A stretch of DNA of 64,000 nucleotides from M1-B18 sp048264125 (GCA_048264125.1 JBLXDM010000004.1:310001-374000), one strand, 5' to 3'. Positions 16,593-25,657 are shown, counted from the stretch's first letter. The notes: a model not told the origin generated them from the sequence alone. Numbers and translations are program-made.

Positions 16593-17473
16593 TTCTTTTC
16601 ACTTCCTCGAAACAATATATCGCCGCTTTTCTTAAACATTTGAACCCCTTTAAGCTCAGTATCGAAGAGGGCCATTGTCTGTATAGCTATGCTATTAAAC
16701 TCTTCTTTTGCCTTCTCGACAGCTGCCTGCTGCTTATCATACTTCTTTCTGAAGAAGGGCACCACAGCCTCCTCCTCCGGAATCAGGCCATTAATTATTA
16801 TTTTAGAGGTTTTAATTCCTAGTTCCGCTAAATCCCTTGAGGATCTTATTGTTTCTGCTAATGAGGTTTCCTCCGGCTGCATTACAAATATAAAATCCGT
16901 CAGACTAGTATCCCTGAGCTTTGCTATGGCATCATCATATTTCTTTTTACTATCCTGTATCAAGGCCACCGGACCCATGCAGGTTTGACCGCTGCCCTTT
17001 GCGCTTTCTTCTATATGCTTGCTCCAGTCCACCGGCAGCTCCAGTAATCTTATTGTGTGTCCAGTAGGCGCAGTATCAAATATGACAATCTCATATTCTG
17101 TGCTATCCATAAAATCTATAAACTTATCGAAGGCAGCCATTTCCTCAGTGCAGGGTCCACTTAGCTGCTCCTCTGCAACCTTTATCAAATCCTCGTCAAA
17201 AAGCTCCCGCATTGGTGCCAGGGACCTTTCCTTATACTCTGTCGTAGCAGCCTCCGGGTCTATTTCCATTGCATACAGATTTTCTATACCCGCTATTACG
17301 GTTATCCTATGTCCGATTTCCTGTTCGAAAACGTCCGACAAATTAGCAGCCGGATCAGTGGTTACTATCAATGTCTTTTTCCCGATTCCAGCATAATGAA
17401 CTGCTGTAGATGAGGCCATAGAGGTCTTTCCTACGCCCCCCTTGCCGGAAAACAGTATGAATTTTGTCTCCAT
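16589..17473 (-). CDS. arsA: ArsA1, arsenite-pump ATPase half
   Basis: 294 residues. Walker A is FSGKGGVGKTSM near 8-19, then LIVTTDPAAN and DTAPTGHTIRLLELP. Cys108 (GPCTEEMAAF) and Cys165 (GQTCMGPV) match the two metalloid-site cysteines in the N-terminal half of E. coli ArsA. The ribosome binding site AGGAG lies inside the arsD end, and the start is one base after the arsD stop. This is the first of two ArsA halves; both have a complete Walker A, so both should bind ATP. Confidence 0.93.
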   Translation of the reverse strand: METKFILFSGKGGVGKTSMASSTAVHYAGIGKKTLIVTTDPAANLSDVFEQEIGHRITVIAGIENLYAMEIDPEAATTEYKERSLAPMRELFDEDLIKVAEEQLSGPCTEEMAAFDKFIDFMDSTEYEIVIFDTAPTGHTIRLLELPVDWSKHIEESAKGSGQTCMGPVALIQDSKKKYDDAIAKLRDTSLTDFIFVMQPEETSLAETIRSSRDLAELGIKTSKIIINGLIPEEEAVVPFFRKKYDKQQAAVEKAKEEFNSIAIQTMALFDTELKGVQMFKKSGDILFRGSEKK

Positions 17474-17474
17474 A

Positions 17475-17777
17475 TTATTCAGCTCCTAATTCCTTTTCCA
17501 TTTCCTCTAGGGTTGGATATACTCCTGTTTTTATAATTCTTCCATTAGCTGTAGTTATCGGTAGTACATCCTTTCCCTTTTCCTTAATCAGGTCAAATAC
17601 ACTTTCGTTTTCTCTAAATTTTAAGGGCTGCTGTGTAATCATATATCGATTGACCTCAACCCCTTTTTTCTTAAGCGCTTCAAGGCCTTCACTCAGCTTA
17701 ACCAAATTATCATCAACACTGGGGCCGCAAATCCCTGTTGAACAGCACATTGGTGGATCATAAATTTCTAATTTCAT
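17475..17777 (-). CDS. arsD: ArsD arsenite metallochaperone
   Basis: 100 residues, thioredoxin-like fold. MKLEIYDPPMCCSTGICGPS carries the diagnostic Cys11, Cys12 and Cys17 that bind arsenite. Near the end PITTANGRIIKTGVYPTLEEM is the typical closing block. ArsD carries As(III) and Sb(III) to ArsA and is also a weak repressor. Placement directly before arsA1 and arsA2 is the classical order. The ATG has AAGGAGG upstream. Confidence 0.95.
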   Translation of the reverse strand: MKLEIYDPPMCCSTGICGPSVDDNLVKLSEGLEALKKKGVEVNRYMITQQPLKFRENESVFDLIKEKGKDVLPITTANGRIIKTGVYPTLEEMEKELGAE

Positions 17778-17823
17778 AAAATAAGCCTCCTTCTTAAATT
17801 TTGCAACCCTACATATTATACAG

Positions 17824-17853
17824 ATAGGTAAATAAGTTTCCCTATTTACCTAT
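17824..17853. promoter_or_regulatory. 11-bp inverted repeat between acr3 and arsD
   Basis: ATAGGTAAATA (17824-17834) and TATTTACCTAT (17843-17853) are perfect inverted arms around 8 bases. There is no T run after it on the minus strand, so a terminator is unlikely. A TATAAT lies just downstream at 17813-17818. It may be an operator for an internal promoter or an mRNA-stabilising stem between acr3 and arsD-arsA. Confidence 0.5.
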
Positions 17854-17877
17854 ACTTTAAAATGCTATTACTCTAAA

Positions 17878-18942
17878 TTAGTTTCCTCTGCTGACCTCTG
17901 GAAACCAATGCCTTGTTTTATTTGCAATCCTAACTAATGCCAGCATAACAGGTACTTCAACCAGAACACCAACAACTGTTGCTAGAGTAGCACCGGATTC
18001 CAGACCAAATAATGATATTGCAACTGCAACCGCAAGCTCGAAGAAGTTACTTGCACCTATCATACCTGCTGGTGCTGCAATGTTGTGAGGCAGCTTCCAC
18101 GCCTTAGCCCATCCATAGGCTACGGCAAAAATGAAGAAGGTTTGGATTGTTAGTGGTATAGCTATTAGTGCAATGTGCAGCGGGTTCCTTAGTATAACAT
18201 CACCTTGGAAGGTAAATATAATTACGAGAGTTAAAAGTAATCCGATAATAGTAATGTTATCAAATTTCTTTAAAAATACACCTTCAAAATACGCTAAGCC
18301 TTTGTTCTTTATAATATATCTTCTTGATAAATATCCACCAGCTAATGGTATAACAATAAATAGCACTACAGATAGGAATAAGGTGCCATAAGGAACAATA
18401 ATATTAGTTACACCCAATAAGAATGCTACTATTGGGGTAAAGGCAATCAGCAGGATTAAATCATTCACTGCAACCTGCACCAATGTATATGCTGGATCAC
18501 CCTTTGTTAAATGACTCCATACAAATACCATCGCCGTACAAGGCGCTGCTCCTAAAATAACTGCTCCAGCCAGATACTGGTCTGCCAAATCTGCAGGAAT
18601 TAAGGCACTGAATACTGTCTTAAAGAAGAATGCTGCAATCAAATACATTGTAAAGGGTTTGATTAACCAGTTAGTTGCACAGGTAACAATTAAGCCTTTA
18701 GGTTTTTTTGTGGCTTCGATTATGCTGGTAAAGTCAATTTTTAGCATCATCGGATAAATCATTAGCCAAATTAGTATTGCAACAGGTATAGAAATTTCAT
18801 AGTAGGTGAACTTGCTTAAAAACTGTGGCACTGCCGGTAGAAACTGTCCAACAGCTACCCCAACAATGATGCAAGCCGCAACCCACACTGTTAAGTAGGT
18901 TTCAAAAAAACCTAAACCGCTGCCTTTTTTCTCATTACTCAC
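17878..18942 (-). CDS. acr3: Acr3 arsenite efflux permease
   Basis: 354 residues with ten predicted membrane segments. LGAAPCTAMVFVWSHL near residue 135 holds the essential Cys of Acr3 proteins, and NFFELAVAVAISLFG near 300 is the second signature. The start is taken as the GTG at 18942, which has AGGGGG at 7 bases; the upstream ATG at 18960 has no site. Acr3 exports arsenite using the membrane potential, or ATP when paired with ArsA. It follows arsC and precedes arsD-arsA1-arsA2. Confidence 0.95.
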   Translation of the reverse strand: MSNEKKGSGLGFFETYLTVWVAACIIVGVAVGQFLPAVPQFLSKFTYYEISIPVAILIWLMIYPMMLKIDFTSIIEATKKPKGLIVTCATNWLIKPFTMYLIAAFFFKTVFSALIPADLADQYLAGAVILGAAPCTAMVFVWSHLTKGDPAYTLVQVAVNDLILLIAFTPIVAFLLGVTNIIVPYGTLFLSVVLFIVIPLAGGYLSRRYIIKNKGLAYFEGVFLKKFDNITIIGLLLTLVIIFTFQGDVILRNPLHIALIAIPLTIQTFFIFAVAYGWAKAWKLPHNIAAPAGMIGASNFFELAVAVAISLFGLESGATLATVVGVLVEVPVMLALVRIANKTRHWFPEVSRGN

Positions 18943-19011
18943 AAAATAGCCCCCTATCATCTAGTTTTAATTTGGTATTTCAAGTATTCCCATCCATCTA
19001 TTGTATTTTCT

Positions 19012-19410
19012 CTATACTTCATTGTTTTGGACTCGTTTTAAAAGGTCCTCTACCTTTGTTTTTATTAGATCACGAGTGTTTCTGAAGCCCTCGATCGGCC
19101 CACCTGAAGGATCTACAAGACCCCAATCCTCCTGATGCTGACTTGGCATAAATGGACATGCTACGCCACAGCCCATCGTAACAAGGATATCCACATCCTC
19201 AGGTATATCTGTTAACAGCTTGGGGTAGTGCTCACTCATATCTATGCCCACTTCTTTCATAACCTGTACGGCGTCTGGTTTTACCTCGTGATATTCTTCT
19301 GTACCTGCAGAATAAACCTCAATAATATCCTTACCTAAATGCTTAGCCCAGCCCTCCGCCATCTGTGAACGGCAAGAATTGTGTATACAAACAAATGCTA
19401 CTTTTTTCAT
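19012..19410 (-). CDS. arsC: Arsenate reductase, phosphatase-fold type
   Basis: 132 residues from the ATG at 19410 with AGGAGG upstream; the open frame runs further but overlaps arsR. MKKVAFVCIHNSCRSQMAEG contains the low-molecular-weight phosphatase loop C8-X5-R14. MGCGVACPFMP supplies Cys81 and Cys85 for the reductive relay, and EDWGLVDPSG the family's acidic loop. It reduces As(V) to As(III), which Acr3 then exports, probably with thioredoxin as electron donor. Confidence 0.94.
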   Translation of the reverse strand: MKKVAFVCIHNSCRSQMAEGWAKHLGKDIIEVYSAGTEEYHEVKPDAVQVMKEVGIDMSEHYPKLLTDIPEDVDILVTMGCGVACPFMPSQHQEDWGLVDPSGGPIEGFRNTRDLIKTKVEDLLKRVQNNEV

Positions 19411-19453
19411 GTTTATTCCTCCTAGTATTTCTTTATTTGTTTCATCATCAATA

Positions 19454-19807
19454 TTAATCTTCATTATCCTCACATGCCTCACATTGCGCTTTATCTTCAT
19501 TATTACAGCTTTTACAGACATCCTTGCAAATACAGTTTTCTTTATAGGATGTTGTCGCTTTAATGAAGCTTTGCAGCATTTCTACCGTTTCGTGATTTAT
19601 AGAGTACATCATCCACTTGCCTTCTTTTCTTGCATTTACCAGCTTGCTTTGTTGAAGAATTTTCATATGATGAGATATCGTTGGTTGCGTTAAATTCAGC
19701 CCATCCATGATATCACAGGCACACATTTCACTACAGGAAAGCATTTCAATAATCTGTAGCCTGTTACTATCAGCAAAGGCTTTGAATAGTAGTATTTTAT
19801 CCTCCAC
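19454..19807 (-). CDS. arsR: ArsR/SmtB-family repressor, arsC-acr3 unit
   Basis: 117 residues from a GTG at 19807 with GGAAGG at a good distance; an ATG ten codons earlier (19837) is possible but lacks a site and lies in the operator region. The winged helix has LNLTQPTISHHMKILQQSKL as recognition helix, and SCSEMCACDIMDGL provides a CxC near it. The C-terminal tail is very Cys-rich (CICKDVCKSCNN, CEACEDNED), an added metal-binding tail not usual for ArsR. It should repress the promoter at 19856-19884 and be released by arsenite. Confidence 0.92.
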   Translation of the reverse strand: MEDKILLFKAFADSNRLQIIEMLSCSEMCACDIMDGLNLTQPTISHHMKILQQSKLVNARKEGKWMMYSINHETVEMLQSFIKATTSYKENCICKDVCKSCNNEDKAQCEACEDNED

Positions 19808-19833
19808 GTTCCACTTCCTTCCAATACATAGAT

Positions 19834-19884
19834 ACATTTAAATGTTTATATATTTATTATATTTTCCAACTATAATTTTGTCAA
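19834..19884 (-). promoter_or_regulatory. Promoter and operator of the main ars operon
   Basis: On the minus strand TTGACA (19879-19884), a 17-base spacer and TATAAT (19856-19861) form a perfect sigma-A promoter. The 12-bp palindrome ACATTTAAATGT (19834-19845) lies just downstream, near the expected transcription start, where ArsR binding would block transcription. Confidence 0.85.
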
Positions 19885-19900
19885 TGCTTTAGAGCTATTT

Positions 19901-19931
19901 TATTTTCAAAAATAGCCCCTTAATCAGGGGC
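19901..19931 (-). terminator. Terminator after helD
   Basis: Minus strand GCCCCTgattaAGGGGC followed by TATTTTTGAAAATA. Six-base GC-rich stem with a short loop, about 100 bases past the helD stop. Confidence 0.75.
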
Positions 19932-20027
19932 ATATAAGTAGTGCTTCAATTTTATATTATATATTTCTTAAATCTATAGTAAATTCAGTATTTTTATGCA
20001 TTTCTTCCTTATGTCAGAAAACAGGCT

Positions 20028-22322
20028 TTAATTTCCTAATAAATCTTTTCCTATATCCTTCAACAAAGGAATGCTATCCCTCATATAAAATACATTTAAA
20101 CGGTGCAAGGCCCTTGTCATGGCAACATACAGCAGCTTTATATCCAGCTCCCTCTCCTCATAGACCTCATCGATGCTTGCAATAAATACAGCATCAAATT
20201 CCAGTCCCTTAGCCAAATGTGAAGGGACCAGCACTACCCCTGCCTCATAGCTTTCTACCTTCTCATCCAATAGCTTTGCATCCAGCTTGTTTTGTTGTTC
20301 AATATGCTTCTTCACCTTTTTGCACTCTTCAATGGTTTTGCAGATTATAGCAATCGATTTAAGGCCCTCCTGCTGCATACCATAAACCTTTTCCTCTAAA
20401 CCCTCCAGCAGCTGCTTTTCATTTGTAAATTCATAAGCAATTGGCTTCTCTCCGTGTCTTATCACTGGCTTTGCCAGAACAACATCCTCGTTGGGCCATT
20501 TCTTAATTATTTCATTGGCAAGATTCATTATTTCAATGGTGGTTCTATAGCTCTGAACCAGTGTCATATAGCTGCCCTTTCCATTAAACACCTTATCCAG
20601 CAGCAGCTCCCAGCTCTCTATCCCTCTATAGGAGTGAATCCCCTGCGAAATATCCCCTAAAATAGTAAACATATTGGTATTTAGGATTGTCTTTAATACA
20701 TAATATTGCATAAGACTGAAGTCCTGAGCCTCATCTATTACAACACTATTGATTTGCAGCTTCTTTTCAAAGCCAAAAAGCCTATGCTTGAGGTAAACCA
20801 ATGGTGCATAATCCTCCAGCTCAATTTGCTTTTTATTTAAAAGCGCCATAGATGGCTTGATCAGATGGTTAAGCTGTTCATTGGACATCCTGTTATCAGT
20901 CAGCCTTTGCAATAGAGCCTCGTCTGATAAGAGCTCGATATAGTATTCAAACAAATCCTTGCGAGGGAATCCCTCAAGATATTTTTTCACTACAATCTTG
21001 CTTTTCTTTTTTATTTCCTCCAGCTTGTTATCCCGCTCATCGATAAGCGCTACTATTTGCAACCGTCTTTCCTCATTTGCTTCCTTTGTCTTTCTAAGGT
21101 TTTCTATTGCTTTATCATAAAAATCCTCAGTGGACTTGAGTATATCCACCCTTCTAAGCTTCAGCTTATTTTTTAGGGTCTTCTTTATCTCGTCTATACG
21201 CTTGTATAAGGGTAAATAGGCTAGCTCCTTAGTAAGCATCTGCCTTATAGTGGCGGCAGAAACAAGTGCATAGCCCATCAAGCCAAAGTCCTCATTAGGA
21301 CAAAAGCTATCCTCAATTGTCTTAACATATCTATCTATTAGAATCCTCATATTCATTGAGCCCTTAAATCTTGTTGCCCAAAGCATCGGCTGGTGATCGG
21401 CTTTATTATCATGAATAAGTGACATAAGCTTTTCAGAGGTATTTGAAAGCTTATATTTGTTGCCTATCAGCTCTCCCATGAAATCTATAAAGGTTGTCTG
21501 CTTTACCTTCTCAACCCCTAATTCAGGTAAAACCTCTGATATATAGTTTATAAACAATCTGTTGGGAGCTATGATCATGAAGCTTTCAGGATCAAAGAAT
21601 CGTTCATAGGTATAAATAAAATATGCAATACGATGCAGTGCAATTGTTGTCTTCCCACTACCTGCAACCCCTTGAACAATTAAGGGCTTATGCATATCGG
21701 CTCTTATTACTTTATTTTGCTCCGCCTGTATTGTGGAGGCTATATCCTTTAATCTTTTATCTGCATTCGCCTCTAATGAGGCCTGAAGGAAGGCGTCATT
21801 TGTTGTAATATCAATATCTAGAATATCCTGCAGCTCGCCTTTTTCTATACTATACTGTCGTTTTAAGGACAATTCCCCCTCTTGAACTACCCCTTCAGCC
21901 TCATAGCTGGTTTCGCCTATTCTTCCCTCATAATAAACATTTGCGATGGGAGAACGCCAATCAACTATTAATGGAATACTGTCTTCCGCCCTAAAAAGTG
22001 AGGTTTTACCTATATAAACCTTATCTACCTCTTCGCTTCCCTTTTGTCTAAAGTCTATGCGGGCAAAATATGGCTTATTGATGGCCCTCGACAAGCTGTC
22101 AAAATTTCTATCTGCCATTTCTATAAACTTAGTATTAATTAAAATGCTGATGTAGCTTTGACTACTGTCCAAAGAATCGAGGTTGATCATAGCATCCTTA
22201 ATATTATCCTTATAGAGGCGTCTATATTCCTCTGTTGCATCAAGGGTTTTATTTATGTATTCGACTGTGTATTCAAGCCGTTCCATCTCTTTTTCATATT
22301 CTGGATGTTTTTTTGCAGGCAT
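20028..22322 (-). CDS. helD: HelD-like superfamily 1 helicase
   Basis: 764 residues, close to B. subtilis HelD (774). An N-terminal coiled-coil arm (residues 1-60, rich in E, K, Y) precedes the helicase domains. Walker A is GVAGSGKTTIALHRIAYF near 218. Other motifs are SVVIDEAQDFSLMQYYVL, LGDISQGIHSYRGIESW and the C-terminal VVLVPSHLAKGLEFDAVF and LYVAMTRALHRL. HelD binds RNA polymerase, frees it from stalled complexes and DNA, and can confer rifampicin tolerance in some species. The gene stands alone with its own terminator. The ATG has GGAAGGGG upstream. Confidence 0.93.
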   Translation of the reverse strand: MPAKKHPEYEKEMERLEYTVEYINKTLDATEEYRRLYKDNIKDAMINLDSLDSSQSYISILINTKFIEMADRNFDSLSRAINKPYFARIDFRQKGSEEVDKVYIGKTSLFRAEDSIPLIVDWRSPIANVYYEGRIGETSYEAEGVVQEGELSLKRQYSIEKGELQDILDIDITTNDAFLQASLEANADKRLKDIASTIQAEQNKVIRADMHKPLIVQGVAGSGKTTIALHRIAYFIYTYERFFDPESFMIIAPNRLFINYISEVLPELGVEKVKQTTFIDFMGELIGNKYKLSNTSEKLMSLIHDNKADHQPMLWATRFKGSMNMRILIDRYVKTIEDSFCPNEDFGLMGYALVSAATIRQMLTKELAYLPLYKRIDEIKKTLKNKLKLRRVDILKSTEDFYDKAIENLRKTKEANEERRLQIVALIDERDNKLEEIKKKSKIVVKKYLEGFPRKDLFEYYIELLSDEALLQRLTDNRMSNEQLNHLIKPSMALLNKKQIELEDYAPLVYLKHRLFGFEKKLQINSVVIDEAQDFSLMQYYVLKTILNTNMFTILGDISQGIHSYRGIESWELLLDKVFNGKGSYMTLVQSYRTTIEIMNLANEIIKKWPNEDVVLAKPVIRHGEKPIAYEFTNEKQLLEGLEEKVYGMQQEGLKSIAIICKTIEECKKVKKHIEQQNKLDAKLLDEKVESYEAGVVLVPSHLAKGLEFDAVFIASIDEVYEERELDIKLLYVAMTRALHRLNVFYMRDSIPLLKDIGKDLLGN

Positions 22323-22470
22323 GTTGTTCCCCTTCCTAATTAGTTAATACGACACCCTTCTTAAAAAGCCTTGGTGCAGGCGATAGTGATGCAAGATTTT
22401 TTTCGTTCATAAACTTTCCTGCTAAATTAATATAGGATAGCAGCAAGTGCTATCCGTTTATTATATATCC

Positions 22471-22701
22471 TTAAGATAAAGCTATTGATTTAGTTAAAAA
22501 ATTGCCTCGCATAAGATACCTTAAGGTCATTGTAGTATTATTAATATTATAGATTTCAATATTTGCTACGCCTTTGTGCTTTAAAATAGCATTCAATTCT
22601 TTTCGTTCCGCTATGATATCCGTTGATGTATTTTTTAACAAGGCCTTATGTGCATTACTGCCCCATAGCTCTAAAAGCTCATTTACTGATAGTGTTTTCA
22701 T
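22471..22701 (-). CDS. Small protein of unknown function
   Basis: 76 residues from an ATG with GGGAGG at 6 bases, so probably a real gene. It has no signal peptide or membrane segment. The N-terminus (SVNELLELWGSNAHKALL) is helical and a beta-like half follows (VANIEIYNINNTTMTLRYLM). I do not recognise a family. It lies between helD and a small excisionase-like gene on the same strand. Confidence 0.65.
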   Translation of the reverse strand: MKTLSVNELLELWGSNAHKALLKNTSTDIIAERKELNAILKHKGVANIEIYNINNTTMTLRYLMRGNFLTKSIALS

Positions 22702-22787
22702 AAAAATCCTCCCGTTTCAAATAGTATTTGCCGTGGTTATCCCTGGTTGCCTATATTACAGCATCACTATTGAATCAAGGGCATGCC

Positions 22788-22988
22788 TTATAAACGTTCC
22801 CCTTTTTTTTGCTTTTCTATAAACTCCGAAAGATCGCTTCGCTTTACACGCCAATGGCGTCCAATTTTAAACCCCTGTATTTTTCCCTCTTGTACGAATT
22901 TATAAGTAGTTACCTCGCTTATTTTAAGGTATTCAGCTACTTCCGATATCGTCATAATCTCGTCTTCCTTATGATAATCCTTACCCAT
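22788..22988 (-). CDS. Excisionase-type helix-turn-helix protein
   Basis: 66 residues from the ATG at 22988 with GAGAGG upstream; a TTG at 23021 would add 11 residues. MTISEVAEYLKISEVTTYKF and FKIGRHWRVKRSDLSEFIEK are the two halves of the excisionase/MerR-like DNA-binding fold. Such proteins are used in phage and transposon excision but also as small host regulators. There is no integrase nearby, so the latter is more likely. Confidence 0.88.
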   Translation of the reverse strand: MGKDYHKEDEIMTISEVAEYLKISEVTTYKFVQEGKIQGFKIGRHWRVKRSDLSEFIEKQKKGERL

Positions 22989-23218
22989 GAATTTCATCCT
23001 CTCATCAAATTGGTCTATCAATTATCCTCTTTGTAGTAAACAAACGAAGCACTTTCTTGCCTCCTTTAGCGATCATTTATAAATAGTATATATAAAAAAT
23101 TACATTTAAACAAGTTGTATTATAAAACAAATTGTATTATATATTTTTATTTGATATAATTTATCTGAATTATAAATGGTTATAAAAGAATATATATGTT
23201 TGAGGAAGGAGAGACATC

Positions 23219-23824
23219 ATGAATTACACAGGAGAAAGAGTTATACCGGCACTTATGAAACCTAAAAACGGCATGCTGCTTGAGCATATTGCACGATACG
23301 AATTTTCAAAGGAGTTTTGTAAAGGAAGGGTCCTGGATATTGCCTGCGGCGTGGGCTATGGTAGCGAAATCATATTAAAGCAAAACCCCAATGTCGAAAG
23401 CTTTGTCGGAATTGATATCGATCCAGAAGCTATCGCCTATGCAGAGGCAAATTACAGCTTTATGGAAGCCAGCTACTATGCTGATGATGCCTTAAATCCC
23501 GAGCTGAGTAAAAAATATGGCACCTTTGATACGATTTTGAGCTTTGAAACAATTGAGCATTTTTATGGGGATGAGGCATTTGTAAATAATTTATATAGTC
23601 TTCTTAAGACTGATGGGACACTTATTATTTCCACCCCCTTTGGTCGAGGTAAGAATGAACCCTGCTCTTGCCCCTTTCATGTGTATCAATACACTGAGAA
23701 GGAATTTCTGGAGGTTCTTAAGCCTTTTAAAAGCATTACAATGTATCATCAAATTGACAAAACTATTGAAATCCCAAAGGAAGATATGAAGTACTATTTA
23801 ATGGTTGCGGTCTGCAAAAAATAA
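23219..23824 (+). CDS. Class I SAM-dependent methyltransferase
   Basis: 201 residues on the plus strand, divergent from the excisionase-like gene. VLDIACGVGYGSEI near residue 39 is the SAM-binding motif I, VGIDIDPEAIAYAEANY motif II, and TILSFETIEHF the post-motif block of Methyltransf_11/23 proteins. The beginning (MNYTGERVIPAL) is typical of a group of small-molecule or sugar methyltransferases. The substrate is unknown. The ATG has GGAAGGAGAG upstream, and the gene ends at a strong bidirectional terminator. Confidence 0.88.
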   Translation: MNYTGERVIPALMKPKNGMLLEHIARYEFSKEFCKGRVLDIACGVGYGSEIILKQNPNVESFVGIDIDPEAIAYAEANYSFMEASYYADDALNPELSKKYGTFDTILSFETIEHFYGDEAFVNNLYSLLKTDGTLIISTPFGRGKNEPCSCPFHVYQYTEKEFLEVLKPFKSITMYHQIDKTIEIPKEDMKYYLMVAVCKK

Positions 23825-23865
23825 CCTCTAACCACCCTTAATATGCTGGTGGCTGAGGTTATTCA
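23821..23865. terminator. Bidirectional terminator
   Basis: AATAACCTCtaaCCACC and GGTGGctGAGGTTATT form a long stem around an 11-base loop. It lies between the convergent methyltransferase and hydrolase genes and can serve both. Confidence 0.75.
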
Positions 23866-23869
23866 GTTC

Positions 23870-24850
23870 CTAACTCTCAGAGTATTGATGCTTTTCAACA
23901 AATTCCAATATCCTAGCATTCACCTCAGCACTAAATTCACCATTTATTGCATGGGAGGCATTCTTCCAGTTTTCTATTTCGATATTCTTCACATAGCTTT
24001 TTCCGGTTTCTACCGCCTTCGTAGAGTTATGCATAAAGCTTTTCTCAGCCATCAATGCCAGTATCGGCACCTCTATTCCTTGCAAATCCTCTGTACTGAA
24101 GCTCTGTGGTGCTGGAAGCTTTATTTTATAATTCCTCATCCCCTCCGCTATTAATTTAGCCACAGGCTGGCTATCATCAGTCTTAGCACCTCCAGAAATA
24201 ACACTTAGCATTTTCTCTCTTATAGGCTTAGGCACAAAGGGGACTGAGGCTGGTATCGAAATAGCTATCGCCTTAAGGGATATGGGAGCAAATACAAATA
24301 CAGGGTCTAGAAGACTAACTGATGCAATTGCTTCAGGATAGAAGCGCACTAGGTTCATTGCTGTCCATCCACCTATGGAAACCCCTACTAGATGAACCCT
24401 TTCCAGCTCCAGCTTCGATATTACCTCCCTTAACCATTCTGCCTGCTGCTGACTGTCGGCTATTTCCTCCTTCTGTATACTCATACCTGGTTCTCCTAAA
24501 AGATCCACCGAATAAACTGGCCTTTCCTCCAATAAGCCTGCTAAATTAGCATCCCACATCGGTGTTGAGGCAGACCTACCATGCAACAGCATTATAGGCT
24601 CCTTATGGCTATTTTCATCCTTAGTAAAATAATATACCCTGACGCTTCCATATGCTGTTTCTACGTCAAAGCTTTCTTGAGGCGAAGGTAGTATTGCCAT
24701 TGCTTCATTATAGGCCAGCATAAAATCCTCTCTGCTTTCCTCCGATACAAATTGTCCCAATTTGGGGGAATTTGATGGAATAAATAGTGAAACAATACTA
24801 ATTACAATGATTGCAGCCATTAAAAGGCCTGCTATTTTAATTATACTCAT
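23870..24850 (-). CDS. Membrane-anchored alpha/beta hydrolase
   Basis: 326 residues. The N-terminal hydrophobic segment (IIKIAGLLMAAIIVISIVSL) looks like a signal anchor without a clear cleavage site, so the catalytic domain should face outside. The core has the oxyanion strand MLLHGRSASTPMW, nucleophile elbow GVSIGGWTA and a late His (NASHAINGEF), completing an alpha/beta-hydrolase triad. It is 36 bases behind a MerR regulator in the same direction and is probably the operon's effector gene. The substrate is unknown. Confidence 0.87.
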   Translation of the reverse strand: MSIIKIAGLLMAAIIVISIVSLFIPSNSPKLGQFVSEESREDFMLAYNEAMAILPSPQESFDVETAYGSVRVYYFTKDENSHKEPIMLLHGRSASTPMWDANLAGLLEERPVYSVDLLGEPGMSIQKEEIADSQQQAEWLREVISKLELERVHLVGVSIGGWTAMNLVRFYPEAIASVSLLDPVFVFAPISLKAIAISIPASVPFVPKPIREKMLSVISGGAKTDDSQPVAKLIAEGMRNYKIKLPAPQSFSTEDLQGIEVPILALMAEKSFMHNSTKAVETGKSYVKNIEIENWKNASHAINGEFSAEVNARILEFVEKHQYSES

Positions 24851-24886
24851 ATTACATTTCCTCCTTTTTGTGGGTTCCTACAGCTT

Positions 24887-25657
24887 TTACCAAGGGAGCC
24901 TTATATCATTTTTCTCGCAATATAACTGGACACAGTCGCTAATAAATCTGTCCGCAGTTTCCATCAGCCTCCTAGGACCATCAGACCAAACCTCCCTGCT
25001 GCCGTCCACCTTCATATATATTTCTCTAAGCTCTGCATCCCCACCAGTAGCATATTCCTCCATTTGTAGCCATTGCTTTGCAAGCTCCTGAGCTATAGCC
25101 TCCTCATGTGATATTTCAGATGCATTATAAATTGCTGCTTTTATAGATAGGCTCTTCCATGTATGATAAAATGCGAATGCACCCTCTAATCCCTTAAAAT
25201 GCGCTTCAAATTTTCTTATCTCTTCCTCAGAAAAATTGCCTTCGCCCCAGCTTAGGAAATCCGTGCTGTTTAGCTTACTGATAAAACCCGCCAAAAATCG
25301 CCATGGAGGTATCTTGCCCAAGGCTATTACATCCCTGCAGGCCTCTATAGCCGATAAGCTGGTATGCCTTGCTTCTATTTGGGTATATAAAGCCGTTGCC
25401 TGATAGGCTAGAAGCTCATCCATCTTCTTTAGCTCTGTTTCATTTACCAGCCTTTGCTGTATTTCCTTAAGGGAGAAGCCTAGGCTTTTATAGAAAATTA
25501 TCTGCTCCAGCTTCATGATGTCCTTTTCTGTATAATACCTTCTACCGTTTTCATTTTTTTCTGATGCGGGAAGAAGGCCTGTATTATCATAATGCTGCAG
25601 AGTTCTAACCGTTAGTCCAGTGATGCTCACCAATTCCCCGATTGAGTATTCCCTCAT
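24887..25657 (-). CDS. MerR-family regulator with TipAS-like C-terminus
   Basis: 256 residues. The first 70 are a MerR DNA-binding domain (YSIGELVSITGLTVRTLQHY, GLLPASEKNENGRRYYTEKD). A coiled region follows, then a C-terminal domain of about 150 residues with paired helices, like the drug-binding TipAS domain of Mta and TipA. The length (256) fits that group. It should activate its own promoter at 25678-25708 and the hydrolase gene behind it. The ligand is unknown. Confidence 0.9.
   Translation of the reverse strand: MREYSIGELVSITGLTVRTLQHYDNTGLLPASEKNENGRRYYTEKDIMKLEQIIFYKSLGFSLKEIQQRLVNETELKKMDELLAYQATALYTQIEARHTSLSAIEACRDVIALGKIPPWRFLAGFISKLNSTDFLSWGEGNFSEEEIRKFEAHFKGLEGAFAFYHTWKSLSIKAAIYNASEISHEEAIAQELAKQWLQMEEYATGGDAELREIYMKVDGSREVWSDGPRRLMETADRFISDCVQLYCEKNDIRLPW

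Noticed and set aside
22788..22988. Excisionase-like protein as evidence for a prophage or transposon
   Set aside because: No integrase, phage or transposon gene lies nearby. The fold is common in host regulators.
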